Positions 8,576 through 18,066 of a stretch of 64,000 bases of DNA are shown piece by piece. Under the pieces are notes generated by a model. It was not told where the DNA came from and did no database searches. It worked only from the letters and a program-made list of their open reading frames with translations. The DNA lies in contig JAWCLH010000002.1 in the NCBI GenBank assembly GCA_038851035.1, positions 1 through 64,000 of the forward strand, in the 5' to 3' direction. This DNA is from Thermoplasmata archaeon. GTDB taxonomy: Archaea; Thermoplasmatota; DTKX01; VGTL01. The number at the start of each line of letters is the position of its first letter. Within the stretch, counting starts at the first letter, position 1. Made by a program: the position numbers and the translations under genes.

Positions 8576-8818
8576 ATCGATTTTGACCTTGAGATGGGTG
8601 GAATAGGGCCGCTCGGCTCGCGGATCGCGGTGCAATGACGATTTTTACCACCAGTCTCCCTACCACGGCGGCGGGACGATTTTTGTGGCCCAGACTATCG
8701 AACAGCCAACCGGCCGGGACTGGGATGGGGAATTCAAGCTGGCCCCGTTTTTCTTTAGAAGACCCAGAAAAGGCGTGGAACCGGTCGGATGGTGGGCGGC
8801 GAGCGCCGCGGCGAGGAC

Positions 8819-8832
8819 AATATTTAATTATC
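8819..8832 (+). promoter_or_regulatory. TATA element upstream of the 8866 gene and rps15 operon
   Basis: AATATTTAATTATC in a GC-rich region, about 35-45 nt before the ATG at 8866. No other promoter is visible before the downstream rps15-recJ genes, so it may drive all of them. Confidence 0.5.
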
Positions 8833-8865
8833 AAGGACGGAATATACACCCGTTCCGGTGTGTAA

Positions 8866-9477
8866 ATGGCTAAGAAGAGCGAGAGGGGCGCTCCGGCGGC
8901 TGAGCCGGAGAGGGGGAGGGGGCTCTGGGTAGTGCCACTGCTGGCGATTCTGAATCTCCTGCTCTACTTTTTTATTTCAATGGGGCTTATAACGGACTTC
9001 GGTCTCCCGATTTTTTGGTGGAAGGCTGGCTCAATAGTCTTTCAGTTCGTTTTGTGCATCATTCTGATAAGGGTGCTGATAACATCCTACTCCTCAGACC
9101 GCTTGAGCGCATCACAGGAGTTTGAGGAGGATATCTCTGAAACCACACCGAAGCCCGAGCTCAGGGGACGCGCGCGAGAGACCATCCCAGCGAGAGATTC
9201 CCAAGCCGCGCCTGTGAGGGCGGCGCCCCGCGGGCCGAAGGTCATAGAATATCCCGAAGAGGTCAGCGGCGGGATATACGCCACGACGCTTGTGCGCGTG
9301 GACGATGATAGAGTGCTGAAGCTCAGGACATTACTCGCAAGGGCCTGCCTCCTCTGCGATGAGCAGGGCGACTGCTGGAGCACCCTCTCCGGCACTGGAA
9401 AGGCTGATGAACTCAGATTCAATGTGGATTGCAGGGAGGGGCTGCAGAGCATCAGGCTCAAAAAATCAGGGATGTGA
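8866..9477 (+). CDS. small membrane protein of unknown function
   Basis: 203 residues, not recognised. A charged N-terminus is followed by two hydrophobic segments (WVVPLLAILNLLLYFFISMG and a second ending FVLCIILIRVLITSY). A Pro/Arg-rich linker follows, then a soluble C-terminal region of about 70 residues with three cysteines clustered as CLLCDEQGDCW and one more before the end (FNVDC). The cysteine cluster could bind metal or form disulfides; it does not fit a standard zinc ribbon. The stop is 5 nt before the rps15 start, so it probably belongs to the same transcript. This is inferred from spacing alone. Confidence 0.75.
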   Translation: MAKKSERGAPAAEPERGRGLWVVPLLAILNLLLYFFISMGLITDFGLPIFWWKAGSIVFQFVLCIILIRVLITSYSSDRLSASQEFEEDISETTPKPELRGRARETIPARDSQAAPVRAAPRGPKVIEYPEEVSGGIYATTLVRVDDDRVLKLRTLLARACLLCDEQGDCWSTLSGTGKADELRFNVDCREGLQSIRLKKSGM

Positions 9478-9482
9478 GCTGG

Positions 9483-9938
9483 ATGGCAAGAATGCATGCC
9501 AGAAGGAGGGGTTCGTCATCATCAACACGCCCCCTGCGTGACCACAACCCAGACTGGGTGCCTCTGGGGCCGGATGAGATCGTCAAAGAGGTTGCGAAGC
9601 TCGCTAGGGAGGGCCTGAGCTCGAGCCAGATAGGTCTCCGCCTCAGGGACCAGTACGGCGTCCCCGACGTCAAGCTGGCGACTGGCAAGAGCATCGTTGC
9701 GATAATGAAGGAGGCGGGAGTGAAGTTCGATTTCCCGGAGGACGTGAGGAGCCTGATGAAAAAGGCCGTCAGGCTGTCCGCGCACCTAGCTACCACGCCG
9801 AAGGATCTGAGCAACCGCCGGAGGCTGCAGCTAGTAGAGGCCAAGATTCGGCGTTTGGTCAAGTACTACCACCGGACGGGCGTCCTTCCGAAGGACTGGA
9901 ACTACTCTCTAGAGACCGCCAAGCTTCTCGTTGAGTAG
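9483..9938 (+). CDS. rps15: 30S ribosomal protein uS15 (archaeal S15/S13e)
   Basis: 151 residues. It has the archaeal N-terminal extension (MARMHARRRGSSSSTRPL, then PDWV) and the conserved helical core binding 16S rRNA and the central domain, ending LPKDWNYSLETAKLLVE. The ATG at 9483 is chosen over upstream in-frame codons because archaeal family members start exactly with MARMH/MARLH; an ATG at 9492 is the alternative. It ends 18 nt before the recJ-like gene, a neighbourhood seen in other archaea, linking translation and nucleic-acid processing genes. The stop codon is TAG. Confidence 0.97.
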   Translation: MARMHARRRGSSSSTRPLRDHNPDWVPLGPDEIVKEVAKLAREGLSSSQIGLRLRDQYGVPDVKLATGKSIVAIMKEAGVKFDFPEDVRSLMKKAVRLSAHLATTPKDLSNRRRLQLVEAKIRRLVKYYHRTGVLPKDWNYSLETAKLLVE

Positions 9939-9956
9939 GGGCGGCGGGAGGGGAGG

Positions 9957-11339
9957 ATGCCGGCGAGGGAGCTTCCCCGGTCTCTTTCCAGCGCCCTACA
10001 GAAGGCGCGGGAGGTCTCGTCTTCCCTCTCATCGGGCGCCGAGGCCGTCCGTATCATCTCTCACTACGACGCGGATGGCCTCTGCGCCGCCGGAATTCTG
10101 TGCAGGGCTCTGCTCAAGATGGCCGTTCCCTTCCATTGCACAATCGTCCATAGCCTCGACGCCGCCGCGATTGAAGCTCTCAGGTTGCAGGACTATCCAG
10201 TAACGATTTTCTCTGACATCGGGAGCGGCTATCTGGAGCTTTTGGAGGGCCTTAATAAACGCATCATCGTGATCGACCATCATAGCCCCGTCCGTGATTC
10301 AAAGACGGTGGCACAGCTGAACTGCCATCTATGGGGAGTTAATGGTGCGTTTGAGGCCTCGGCCTCCTCTCTGGCGCTGCTTTTCGCAGTTTCTTTGAAC
10401 GAAACGAACTGGGAGCTGGCCGGTCTCGCCCTCGCCGGTAGCATGGGGGACAGGCAGCACATCGGCGGCTGGAGAGGGCTCAACGCCGAGATTCTTGCGG
10501 TTGCCGAGAGGCTCGGTTATGCGCGCACGAGAAGGAGTCTGGTGATGGATGGGGAGACCCTAGTCCGCGCGCTGGCCGAGAGCAACGAGCCTTTTATCCG
10601 TGGGGTCTCAGGAAACCCCGGCGGGGCCGCGGCGCTGGTCGAGGCCGCGGGCCTCAGCCCGGCCGCCGCGCCCGGCGAAATCGACCTAGCCGGCGCGAGG
10701 GCTCTCGCCTCACTCATAGCACTAAGGCTACTCAAACAGGGGACTCCCGATGAGTTCGTAGCGAGCGTGCTTGTGGACCGCCATTATCTCCCCGGCTTCG
10801 GGACGGATGCCGCCGAGCTGTCAGCGGTGGTCAATGCCTGCGGGAGGCTTGACCGAGAAGAGCTGGGGCTCTCCGTTTGCATGGGCAGCAGAGAGGCGCT
10901 GGCGGAGGCCAGGGAGGTCCGGAGGCAGTACAGATCCCACGTCATGAAACGGATGCTGGAGCTCCAGGAGAGGGGCATTCAGGAGATGAGGCATATCCAG
11001 TATTTCTATGCAGAAAGCGCCTCGATGGGCGGCGCCCTCGCGGCACTGGTTATGAACTTTCTCTTCCCGGGGCCGAAGCCCACGGTCTCGCTTTCGAGTA
11101 GTGGGGGAAGAGTCAAAATCTCCCTCAGGGGCACCAGAGAAATGACCTCAAGGGGGCTTGATCTCGCGCGCGCGGCGGCCGCGGCGGCCAGAAGGTGTGG
11201 AGGGCAGGGCGGAGGGCACAGCATAGCTGCCGGAGCCACGATACCTCTAGGCATGGACATGAATTTCCTGGAGGCCCTCGACACGGAGGTTGGGGCCTGG
11301 CTTGGCGGTCGTGCGGGGGGCGGGGGTGAGAGTGGGTGA
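9957..11339 (+). CDS. RecJ-like DHH-family exonuclease/phosphoesterase
   Basis: 460 residues. The DHH core shows HYDADGLCAAG (Asp38/Asp40), FSDIGSG and VIDHHSP (Asp107-His108-His109), which together bind Mn/Mg. The C-terminal DHHA1 domain contains GGQGGGHSIAAGATI, the nucleic-acid-binding loop. Archaeal relatives (GAN/RecJ groups) are single-strand 5'-3' exonucleases that associate with the GINS/CMG replicative complex or act in RNA decay. Which subgroup this is cannot be decided by eye. The ATG at 9957 follows GGGAGG closely. Its TGA overlaps the GTG of the next gene, indicating translational coupling with the aRF1-like protein. Confidence 0.88.
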   Translation: MPARELPRSLSSALQKAREVSSSLSSGAEAVRIISHYDADGLCAAGILCRALLKMAVPFHCTIVHSLDAAAIEALRLQDYPVTIFSDIGSGYLELLEGLNKRIIVIDHHSPVRDSKTVAQLNCHLWGVNGAFEASASSLALLFAVSLNETNWELAGLALAGSMGDRQHIGGWRGLNAEILAVAERLGYARTRRSLVMDGETLVRALAESNEPFIRGVSGNPGGAAALVEAAGLSPAAAPGEIDLAGARALASLIALRLLKQGTPDEFVASVLVDRHYLPGFGTDAAELSAVVNACGRLDREELGLSVCMGSREALAEAREVRRQYRSHVMKRMLELQERGIQEMRHIQYFYAESASMGGALAALVMNFLFPGPKPTVSLSSSGGRVKISLRGTREMTSRGLDLARAAAAAARRCGGQGGGHSIAAGATIPLGMDMNFLEALDTEVGAWLGGRAGGGGESG

Positions 11340-12454
11340 GCCAACCGGATCTCCGGAGACTCGCCGACATCTGGGACACATGCCCATCCTTCCTGAGCAT
11401 CTATCTGGATCTCTCGGAGGCTCTTGACATAAATTTCATTCAGAGGAGGCGGAGGGACTGCGAGAGAGCCCTTGCGGGCGACAGGGAGGCTCTCCTTCTT
11501 TTCAGGGAAGCAATGGCCACCGCGATGGGCGTGCTTGAGCAGGTTGGAAAAGAGGGGGCGCCCCGGACCCGAGAAGGATTGGCAATCTTCTGCAGTCCAA
11601 GGAAGAATTTTCTAGAGGTGTATGATGCCCTCCGGGAGGTCGGAAACCTTCTGGTCTTCGACTCCTCGCCGTACATAAAGCCCCTGGTCATGCTTAGCCA
11701 CGAATGGGAGGAATGGTGCGTCGTCGCCCTTGACCACACCCATGCCCGGATATTTATGGTCTCACACCACAGAGTCATAGACCGCGATGAGGTTGTGAAG
11801 GATATAATCCGAAAGCACAGGAAGGGGGGGATGTCCCAGCTCCGATTCCAGAGACTCCATGATGGATACGAGACGCACTATTTCAAGGAGGTGGCGGAGC
11901 ATCTAGTTAAGGAGGTGGAGAAGTGGAGGGCTGTGGGGAGATTCAGGGGAATAATCCTCGAGGGACCGAGCGGAGCCCGGCGGGAGCTAGAAAGGCACCT
12001 GCCACAGGAGCTGGCCAGACTTGTCCTCGGGAGAACAGAGACGGGTGGGGATGTCCCGGAGGCCGAGGCTTTGAGGGCGGCGGAGGCGGTCGTCAGGAAG
12101 CGGGCCCGCCTCCAGGAGGCGGAGCTGATTCAGCACCTCAGGACAGGAATTCTCAAACAAGGGCTCGTCGCCTACGGCTTTGAAGAGGTCGAAGCAGCAA
12201 CCGCACTCGGCCGTGCCGACACGATAGCGATCCAGCGGAATCTTGCCCTTAGAGGCTGGAGGTGCGAGAGCTGCAGGGCCTTCGGCTCCGGCGACCGGAG
12301 TACCTGCCCTTCCTGCGGCAGCCCACCCCTCTCGGTGGATGCTATCGAGGAGCTGGTGGAGCTCGCGATGGACAGAAGGACCCGTGTGGAATTTGTTTCG
12401 CCAGAGTCGGGAATTTCGGAATTTGGTGGTGTCGGAGCTCTTTTGAGATATTAG
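11336..12454 (+). CDS. aRF1/Vms1-like factor with GGM in place of GGQ
   Basis: 372 residues with the layout of peptide release factor paralogues (eRF1/aRF1, VLRF1 and baeRF groups). The central domain carries KHRKGGMSQLRFQRL at residues 160-174, matching the aRF1 loop around GGQSALRF but with Met where the catalytic Gln should be. Domain 3 has YGFEEVEAATALGRADTIAI, and a four-cysteine zinc ribbon is inserted at C310, C313, C324 and C327. The N-terminal domain shows no NIKS-like stop-codon motif. It starts at a GTG overlapping the recJ stop. The likely role is ribosome or peptidyl-tRNA quality control rather than canonical termination; this is inference. Confidence 0.8.
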   Translation: MSQPDLRRLADIWDTCPSFLSIYLDLSEALDINFIQRRRRDCERALAGDREALLLFREAMATAMGVLEQVGKEGAPRTREGLAIFCSPRKNFLEVYDALREVGNLLVFDSSPYIKPLVMLSHEWEEWCVVALDHTHARIFMVSHHRVIDRDEVVKDIIRKHRKGGMSQLRFQRLHDGYETHYFKEVAEHLVKEVEKWRAVGRFRGIILEGPSGARRELERHLPQELARLVLGRTETGGDVPEAEALRAAEAVVRKRARLQEAELIQHLRTGILKQGLVAYGFEEVEAATALGRADTIAIQRNLALRGWRCESCRAFGSGDRSTCPSCGSPPLSVDAIEELVELAMDRRTRVEFVSPESGISEFGGVGALLRY

Positions 12455-12474
12455 TATTATTGAAATCTAAAAAT

Positions 12475-12510
12475 TGTTAAATATTTTAATATATATCTAT
12501 AAAGTATTAG
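12475..12510 (+). promoter_or_regulatory. AT-rich promoter of the 13-Ig-repeat surface protein gene
   Basis: A 36-nt block of nearly pure A/T (TTAAATATTTTAATATATAT, then CTATAAAGTA) that stands out from the GC-rich surroundings. Several overlapping TATA matches are present, leaving a leader of about 60-70 nt before the start codon at 12585. Confidence 0.55.
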
Positions 12511-12584
12511 CTCGTACAATAAACGAAGAGTAGGCGGAGAGTAGGACGAGAGAGATTTGAAAGGGAAACGGGAAGGGATTAGTG

Positions 12585-15500
12585 ATGAAATGGACGGAGA
12601 GCCAATCAAGGCTAATCTGCCTCGTATTGACCGCGCTTTTTTTCGTTTGGACGCTCCTGCCCCTAGCCTCTGACGTGGCGAGCGCCGCCTATCAGGGCTG
12701 GCTGACTAGTGACAGCGTGGATATTGAGACGCTCACAAATCTTGACCAAACCGACTGGTGGGACTTCAGCGAGGTCAGCGGAAGATACGTGGCCGTGTTC
12801 ATGGTGCCCAGCACGGACTACGACTTGAGAATCTACTCGGCAACTGGAGGAGGGGGCGGTGGCGGGGTTGTGATCTCGACCTCCTCCACCGCAGGCACAA
12901 CTCCCGAGCTCTGCGTTTGCAACTGCAACTCCAACAGCGGCAGAAGCGCCGAGGTTTATAACTCTGGGGGCGGCGGGTGGAACAATGCATTCAGAATCGA
13001 GTACCAGGTCTCGTCATCAATCACCGTGAACAGCGTCTACTCCAACGCGATGAGCAACAGCGACATGGTTGAAGTTTATACGGTCAGCGTTCAAGCGGGG
13101 GTGCCCTATACATTCAGGTTCACATCCGTCACGAGCGCTACGGCGGATTTCAGGTTCTATGTGTTCAACTTGAACGCGGGCAACTGGGGCACGAGGGCGA
13201 GCGCTATTGGGGGTGGGAGCTACACCTCGGGCGTCTCGACCCCTTGGTCAATCACCCCTCCGGCCGCCGCAACCTATGGCATCGTCATCGTCAACTGGAA
13301 CCTGGCTAGCGCGACCTACAATTTCGTCGCCGGAGCTCCGGACCTTGTCGTCACTTCTATATCAATATCCCCCAGCCCGGTCACATGCTCTAGTATCTCC
13401 GTAATTCCGCAGAACAGGCTCTATACCTACACCGTCACCGTCTACAACCAGGGCTACGCGGACGCGGGACCCTTCACTGTCACAATGTACTTTGATTGGG
13501 TTGCGGTGGCGAACTGGAACCTCCCGAGCCTTGCTTGGAGGACCTCGATATCGAGCGACAGCTACATCTACAACACCGCCAACCCTGACACCCACGTACT
13601 CGCCGTTCAGGCCGATTCGCAGGGCACCATCAGCGAGGACGGCTCCGGCGCCGAGTACAACAACTGGAACAGCAGAACAGACGCGGTGGCGGAGGTGAGG
13701 AGTGCATTCACAAATGACGCTGACGACACGCTTCCGAGTACGTTGGGTTATTCCTATTATTTTTATGCGTATTATATGACAAATGAAGAAAGGCAAAAGT
13801 TTGCCCTCTGGGGCGCCCCGGTCGGCACGGACTTCGATATGTACCTCTTCAGCCCGACGGGGACCCAATTGGCCTCAGCCCAATCCGCCTCCTATCCCGA
13901 GACGCTGACGCACACCGCCACAACGAACGGATACCACTACATCCAGATTGTCCGGGCCAGTGGCGGAGGCAAGAGCTTTACCTTCAGCATTGACGACGCC
14001 GCGCCCACGATTCAGGTGGTCCAGCCGGGCGATGGAGCCTATATAAAAGGCAACTATGAACTCCGCTTGAACTGTCAGGACTACGGCAGCGGCATAACCG
14101 ACACCGCCTCCAACCCCGTGTATCGTGTCGACGGAGGCGCGTGGCAGGACCTCTCCTACACCGCCCAGGTCGGCTACAACTATGTCGCCACCCTCGCCAC
14201 CTCCGGCCTTCTTGACGGCGGCCACACGATTGAGTACATGCTGTGGGACAACGCCAACAACTACGCCTATGTGAAGCAGAGCCTGACCTCCGACAATACC
14301 GCGCCATCTGTGTGCTCCCTCGTCTATCCGACCTCGGGGCAGCACATTGAGGGAACCGTTACCTTCAAGGTCTCCGCCAGCGACCAGATTGGCCTCGGGG
14401 GTGTCGACATCTCCTTTGGGGGCAATCTGGCGGGCCTCGGAACCCAGCATGCATCCCTGGGCGGGTCGGGCGTGTACTGGGAGTACCAGCTCGATACAAC
14501 CTCCTACCCCGACGGTGTCGCCAGCGTCCAGCCTACCGCGAGGGACAAGGCGGGAAACACGCTGAGCCAGTCGGCCACGGCCTTCACGATCGACAACAAT
14601 CCACCCTCGCTCTCGGTAAGCTCCCCTTCCAATGGTGACTATGTTGCTGGCGCGGCGGTCCCGATAGTCGCCGCAGCCTCCGACGCGGCGGGAACCGTTA
14701 CTGTCCACTACCGCGTGGACGGTGGCGCCTGGAGGAGCATGAGTCTCGCCGGAGGTTCTTTCATGGCGAGCTGGGACACTACGGGTTTCGAGGACGGGGA
14801 GCACACGCTGACCGTCCGGGCCACCGATGGAATCGGTCACACCGTGGAGCAGAAGCTGACGGTTGTGGTGGACAACCACGACCCGACATGCTCTCTCATC
14901 TCACCCTCCCCGGGTCAATATATAGAGGGCAGGTTCGATTTCAAGGTCTATGCTAAAGATGCGAACGGTATTTCTAGCGTGAAAATGACGATTGCGGGCG
15001 TTGGAACTTACATGATGACTTACAACAGCATTGAGGACATTTACGAGCGGGAGCTCGACACAACCCTCCTATCTGACGCTCTCTACTCCCTCTCGGTTCA
15101 GGTGGTGGATAACGCCGCCGCCCGAGGCTTGCGTCCGCCGGTAACTCTCTCGCTACCCAATCCGGGCTTCTATATTGACAACGTGCCCCCGACCCTCTCA
15201 CTCATTTCGCCGCAGGACCGGGCGCTTATTGAGGGGACGGTGTCTCTGGGCGTGACCTCCTTCGACGCCCCCACGCCCCCTATTGTGGAGTATAGCATCG
15301 ATGGTATTTCCTGGGTCTCAATGGTTTCGGCTGGGGGGAACTCTTGGACTGCCCACTGGGACAGCACGAGAGTTCTGGACGGAGAGCACAGAATTCTCTT
15401 CCGTGCGCGGGGCCAGCTTGGGCACCAGGCCAACCTCAATATCACGGTGGTCGTGGACAACAACAGTCCAGTTTGCGCGGTCAGCGCTCCAATTGAGGGC

Positions 15501-17987
15501 CAGCACATCGAAGGCTCATATGTCATTAAAGTTTCAGCTTGGGACGCGGTTGGCATCGCGGATATTGCCCTCGCGCTCTCGAACGCCACTACGGGATTCT
15601 CACAAAACCTCTCGCCTCAATACAACCCGCTCACCGGCTACTACGAGACTGTGGTTGAGACCCGAACGCTTTGGGATGGTGTGTTCTCCATCAATGCCAC
15701 CGTGTGGGATTACCACGGACACAGAATGGTCTCGAGTTCTGTTGAGTTCAGCATAGATAACAACGCCCCATGGCTACGAATTCAGGCCCCGGGACCGGAG
15801 AGTTTCGTCTCAGGCGAGGTTGAGCTGAGAATTCAGGTCATCGACGCTTTTCTAGCTTTCATGGCATGGTCCGTTGATGAGGGGCCCCCCACGCTCATGC
15901 AGACTGTCTCCACCCTCTGGGACACCCGCTCCGTTCTGGACGGAAGGCACACCCTCACTTTTTACGCCGTGGACATGATCGGCCACCTGAGCTCGGCGTC
16001 AGTGAGCGTCGTGGTGGACAACCATGGCCCCTCCCTATTCTGGGGTGCGCCTGACGAGCTTGCGTTTATTTCCGGCACATACCTTGTCAAAGTGAAGGCT
16101 TTAGACGACGTCGGCATAGCCTCCGTGACCCTCTACGTCGGCGCCGGCGAGTATCCGATGACCTACAACACTGGAAGCGGTTACTACGAGTACCCACTCG
16201 AGACCGCCGGTCTGGACGGAACCTGGGACCTGAGGGTGGTGGTCAGGGAACTCTCGGGCCAGAACGCCGACAACGTCTCCATCAGGCGCGTCCACATAGA
16301 CAACAATCCGCCCATGCTGCACGTGCACAGCCCTTCTCAGGGCTCAGTGGTCAGCGGTCTTGTTGAGCTAAACTATACTGTCCAGGACGTCCATTTGCTT
16401 AAGGTGGAGTACAGGCTAGACAACCTCGGCTGGTTTGACGCTACAGACACCTGGAACACCACTCTACATCCGGACGGCATCCACACCCTGGTGTTGAGGG
16501 CGAGCGATATGATGGGCCATACCACAGAGGTGTCCTTTGGCGTCACAATAGATAACTCAATGCCCTCTTGCATTTTCATTGCTCCGCCCAACAATACCTT
16601 TGTGTCGGGCGTTGTGGTTCTGAAGGTGCACGCACTCGACGAGGCCGGTCTCTCGAGCGTGAGCCTCGGCGGCGTTGGTGCACTGCCCCTGACCCTCAAC
16701 CCCACCAGCGGACTGTACGAGGCCGTCATCAACACATTGGCACTTGAGGACGGAGAGTGCTATTTCACCGCTTCCGCAGTGGACCTTTCTGGCCGGGAGA
16801 CAGTAGCGCACCTCAAGCTCAAGGTCGACAACCATCCGCCCTGTCTATCCGTTCTGAGCCCCGAAGAGGGGGCCCATCTGAGCGGAGAGCTCGAGGTCCG
16901 GGCGGAGGGCAAAGACGTCTTCGAGGTTTCGTTGGAGTATCAGGTAGATAGCCTCGGCTGGAGGCCGTTGAACAGGACCCTGGACACCGCCGCCCTTTCG
17001 GACGGCGCCCATTCCTTGCTGGTCAGGGCCACAGACCTCTCGGGCTGGTCCACGGTCGTCAGCCTGATTCTCCACACCGACAACACCCTTCCCACGGTAT
17101 CGATTCTCGAGCCCGTCTTCGGTGGCATTGCGGTCTCGGGCGATATGACGCTCCGCGTCGCGGTCGATGAGGATGGAGGGGTTTCGAGGGTCACGTACGC
17201 CGTGGACGACTGGCCCCCGATGCCTATGGTGATGAACCGCGCCACCGGTTACTACGAAGTCCCAATTCCGACTAGGGCCCTCCAGGAGAGTGTGGAGCAC
17301 AAAGTCACAGTAAACGTGACGAGCCGCTCAGGCCTGACGACCAGCCAGGTACGGAGTTTCAAGGTGGACAATTCGCCTCCTGAAGTGGTCGTCCGCTCTC
17401 CGGACAGGTCGGACCAGAGGGGAGAGGTCAGGGTGGTTGTGGATGTCAGCGACGCCACGGGCGTCTCCTCAGTCCTGATACGCATTGACGGCGGGCAGTG
17501 GAGGGAGATGGTTGTTTCCAGACCGCCGGGGAGGTATATATATAAATATCCGACGACAGTGGCCCAGAACGGCGAGCACACCTTCGAGGTCAGGGTCGAG
17601 GACACGCTGGGTAATAGGGGCACGACGGTACATACCTTCAGGGTGAAGAACGAAGACTACAGCGTCGTCATAGCCCTCGCGCTGGTGATTATTCTGATTG
17701 TTGGCGCAGCCCTCGTAATCTTCAGGGGAAAGAAAAAGACGCTGGAGGTAGAGCCCCTGCCGGCGGAACCAGAACCAGAAACAGTGGAGAGGTCCTCCGA
17801 GGCTTTCCCTGAGATGCCTCAGGTGACACCGCCGGAGCCTCAGGAGAAGCCGTTCGTCCATGTGGTGCTCGGGGACAAGAGGGCCGAGAGCGAGGCCCCC
17901 GCTCAAGAGACCGGACCCCGTGAGGAGCTCTATCCCATAGAGGAAATCACCGGAAAGCTGAAAGAGGAGAAAGAAACGAAGTCCTAA
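12585..17987 (+). CDS. giant membrane-anchored surface protein with 13 alternating Ig-like repeats
   Basis: About 1800 residues. A signal or anchor segment (LICLVLTALFFVWTLLPLA) is followed by two pre-peptidase/CARDB-like beta regions to about residue 470. Thirteen Ig-like repeats of about 85-100 residues then run from about 470 to 1690, each opening with a hinge such as IDNNPP or VDNHDP and then SP..G..V.G. The repeats come in two types that alternate (see finding). One membrane segment (VVIALALVIILIVGAALVIF) lies near residue 1695-1715, followed by KKK and an acidic Pro/Glu-rich cytoplasmic tail of about 90 residues. GTG at 12582 and ATG at 12585 are adjacent; ATG is preferred. It is a stalk or cell-surface matrix protein by architecture; no catalytic domain is seen. 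Confidence 0.85.
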   Translation: MKWTESQSRLICLVLTALFFVWTLLPLASDVASAAYQGWLTSDSVDIETLTNLDQTDWWDFSEVSGRYVAVFMVPSTDYDLRIYSATGGGGGGGVVISTSSTAGTTPELCVCNCNSNSGRSAEVYNSGGGGWNNAFRIEYQVSSSITVNSVYSNAMSNSDMVEVYTVSVQAGVPYTFRFTSVTSATADFRFYVFNLNAGNWGTRASAIGGGSYTSGVSTPWSITPPAAATYGIVIVNWNLASATYNFVAGAPDLVVTSISISPSPVTCSSISVIPQNRLYTYTVTVYNQGYADAGPFTVTMYFDWVAVANWNLPSLAWRTSISSDSYIYNTANPDTHVLAVQADSQGTISEDGSGAEYNNWNSRTDAVAEVRSAFTNDADDTLPSTLGYSYYFYAYYMTNEERQKFALWGAPVGTDFDMYLFSPTGTQLASAQSASYPETLTHTATTNGYHYIQIVRASGGGKSFTFSIDDAAPTIQVVQPGDGAYIKGNYELRLNCQDYGSGITDTASNPVYRVDGGAWQDLSYTAQVGYNYVATLATSGLLDGGHTIEYMLWDNANNYAYVKQSLTSDNTAPSVCSLVYPTSGQHIEGTVTFKVSASDQIGLGGVDISFGGNLAGLGTQHASLGGSGVYWEYQLDTTSYPDGVASVQPTARDKAGNTLSQSATAFTIDNNPPSLSVSSPSNGDYVAGAAVPIVAAASDAAGTVTVHYRVDGGAWRSMSLAGGSFMASWDTTGFEDGEHTLTVRATDGIGHTVEQKLTVVVDNHDPTCSLISPSPGQYIEGRFDFKVYAKDANGISSVKMTIAGVGTYMMTYNSIEDIYERELDTTLLSDALYSLSVQVVDNAAARGLRPPVTLSLPNPGFYIDNVPPTLSLISPQDRALIEGTVSLGVTSFDAPTPPIVEYSIDGISWVSMVSAGGNSWTAHWDSTRVLDGEHRILFRARGQLGHQANLNITVVVDNNSPVCAVSAPIEGQHIEGSYVIKVSAWDAVGIADIALALSNATTGFSQNLSPQYNPLTGYYETVVETRTLWDGVFSINATVWDYHGHRMVSSSVEFSIDNNAPWLRIQAPGPESFVSGEVELRIQVIDAFLAFMAWSVDEGPPTLMQTVSTLWDTRSVLDGRHTLTFYAVDMIGHLSSASVSVVVDNHGPSLFWGAPDELAFISGTYLVKVKALDDVGIASVTLYVGAGEYPMTYNTGSGYYEYPLETAGLDGTWDLRVVVRELSGQNADNVSIRRVHIDNNPPMLHVHSPSQGSVVSGLVELNYTVQDVHLLKVEYRLDNLGWFDATDTWNTTLHPDGIHTLVLRASDMMGHTTEVSFGVTIDNSMPSCIFIAPPNNTFVSGVVVLKVHALDEAGLSSVSLGGVGALPLTLNPTSGLYEAVINTLALEDGECYFTASAVDLSGRETVAHLKLKVDNHPPCLSVLSPEEGAHLSGELEVRAEGKDVFEVSLEYQVDSLGWRPLNRTLDTAALSDGAHSLLVRATDLSGWSTVVSLILHTDNTLPTVSILEPVFGGIAVSGDMTLRVAVDEDGGVSRVTYAVDDWPPMPMVMNRATGYYEVPIPTRALQESVEHKVTVNVTSRSGLTTSQVRSFKVDNSPPEVVVRSPDRSDQRGEVRVVVDVSDATGVSSVLIRIDGGQWREMVVSRPPGRYIYKYPTTVAQNGEHTFEVRVEDTLGNRGTTVHTFRVKNEDYSVVIALALVIILIVGAALVIFRGKKKTLEVEPLPAEPEPETVERSSEAFPEMPQVTPPEPQEKPFVHVVLGDKRAESEAPAQETGPREELYPIEEITGKLKEEKETKS

Positions 17988-18066
17988 GGGATTGGAAGAA
18001 GGGCGCTGGCTTTTCCATCCTGTCAAAAGAATCGCTCCCAATACAATCCATGACCTGTCCCTCCAA

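Noticed and set aside
8685-8873. 62-codon GTG-started frame before the small membrane protein
   Set aside because: Its first part looks somewhat protein-like, but it runs through the AATATTTAATTA promoter and over the next start, and has no ribosome binding site or family match.
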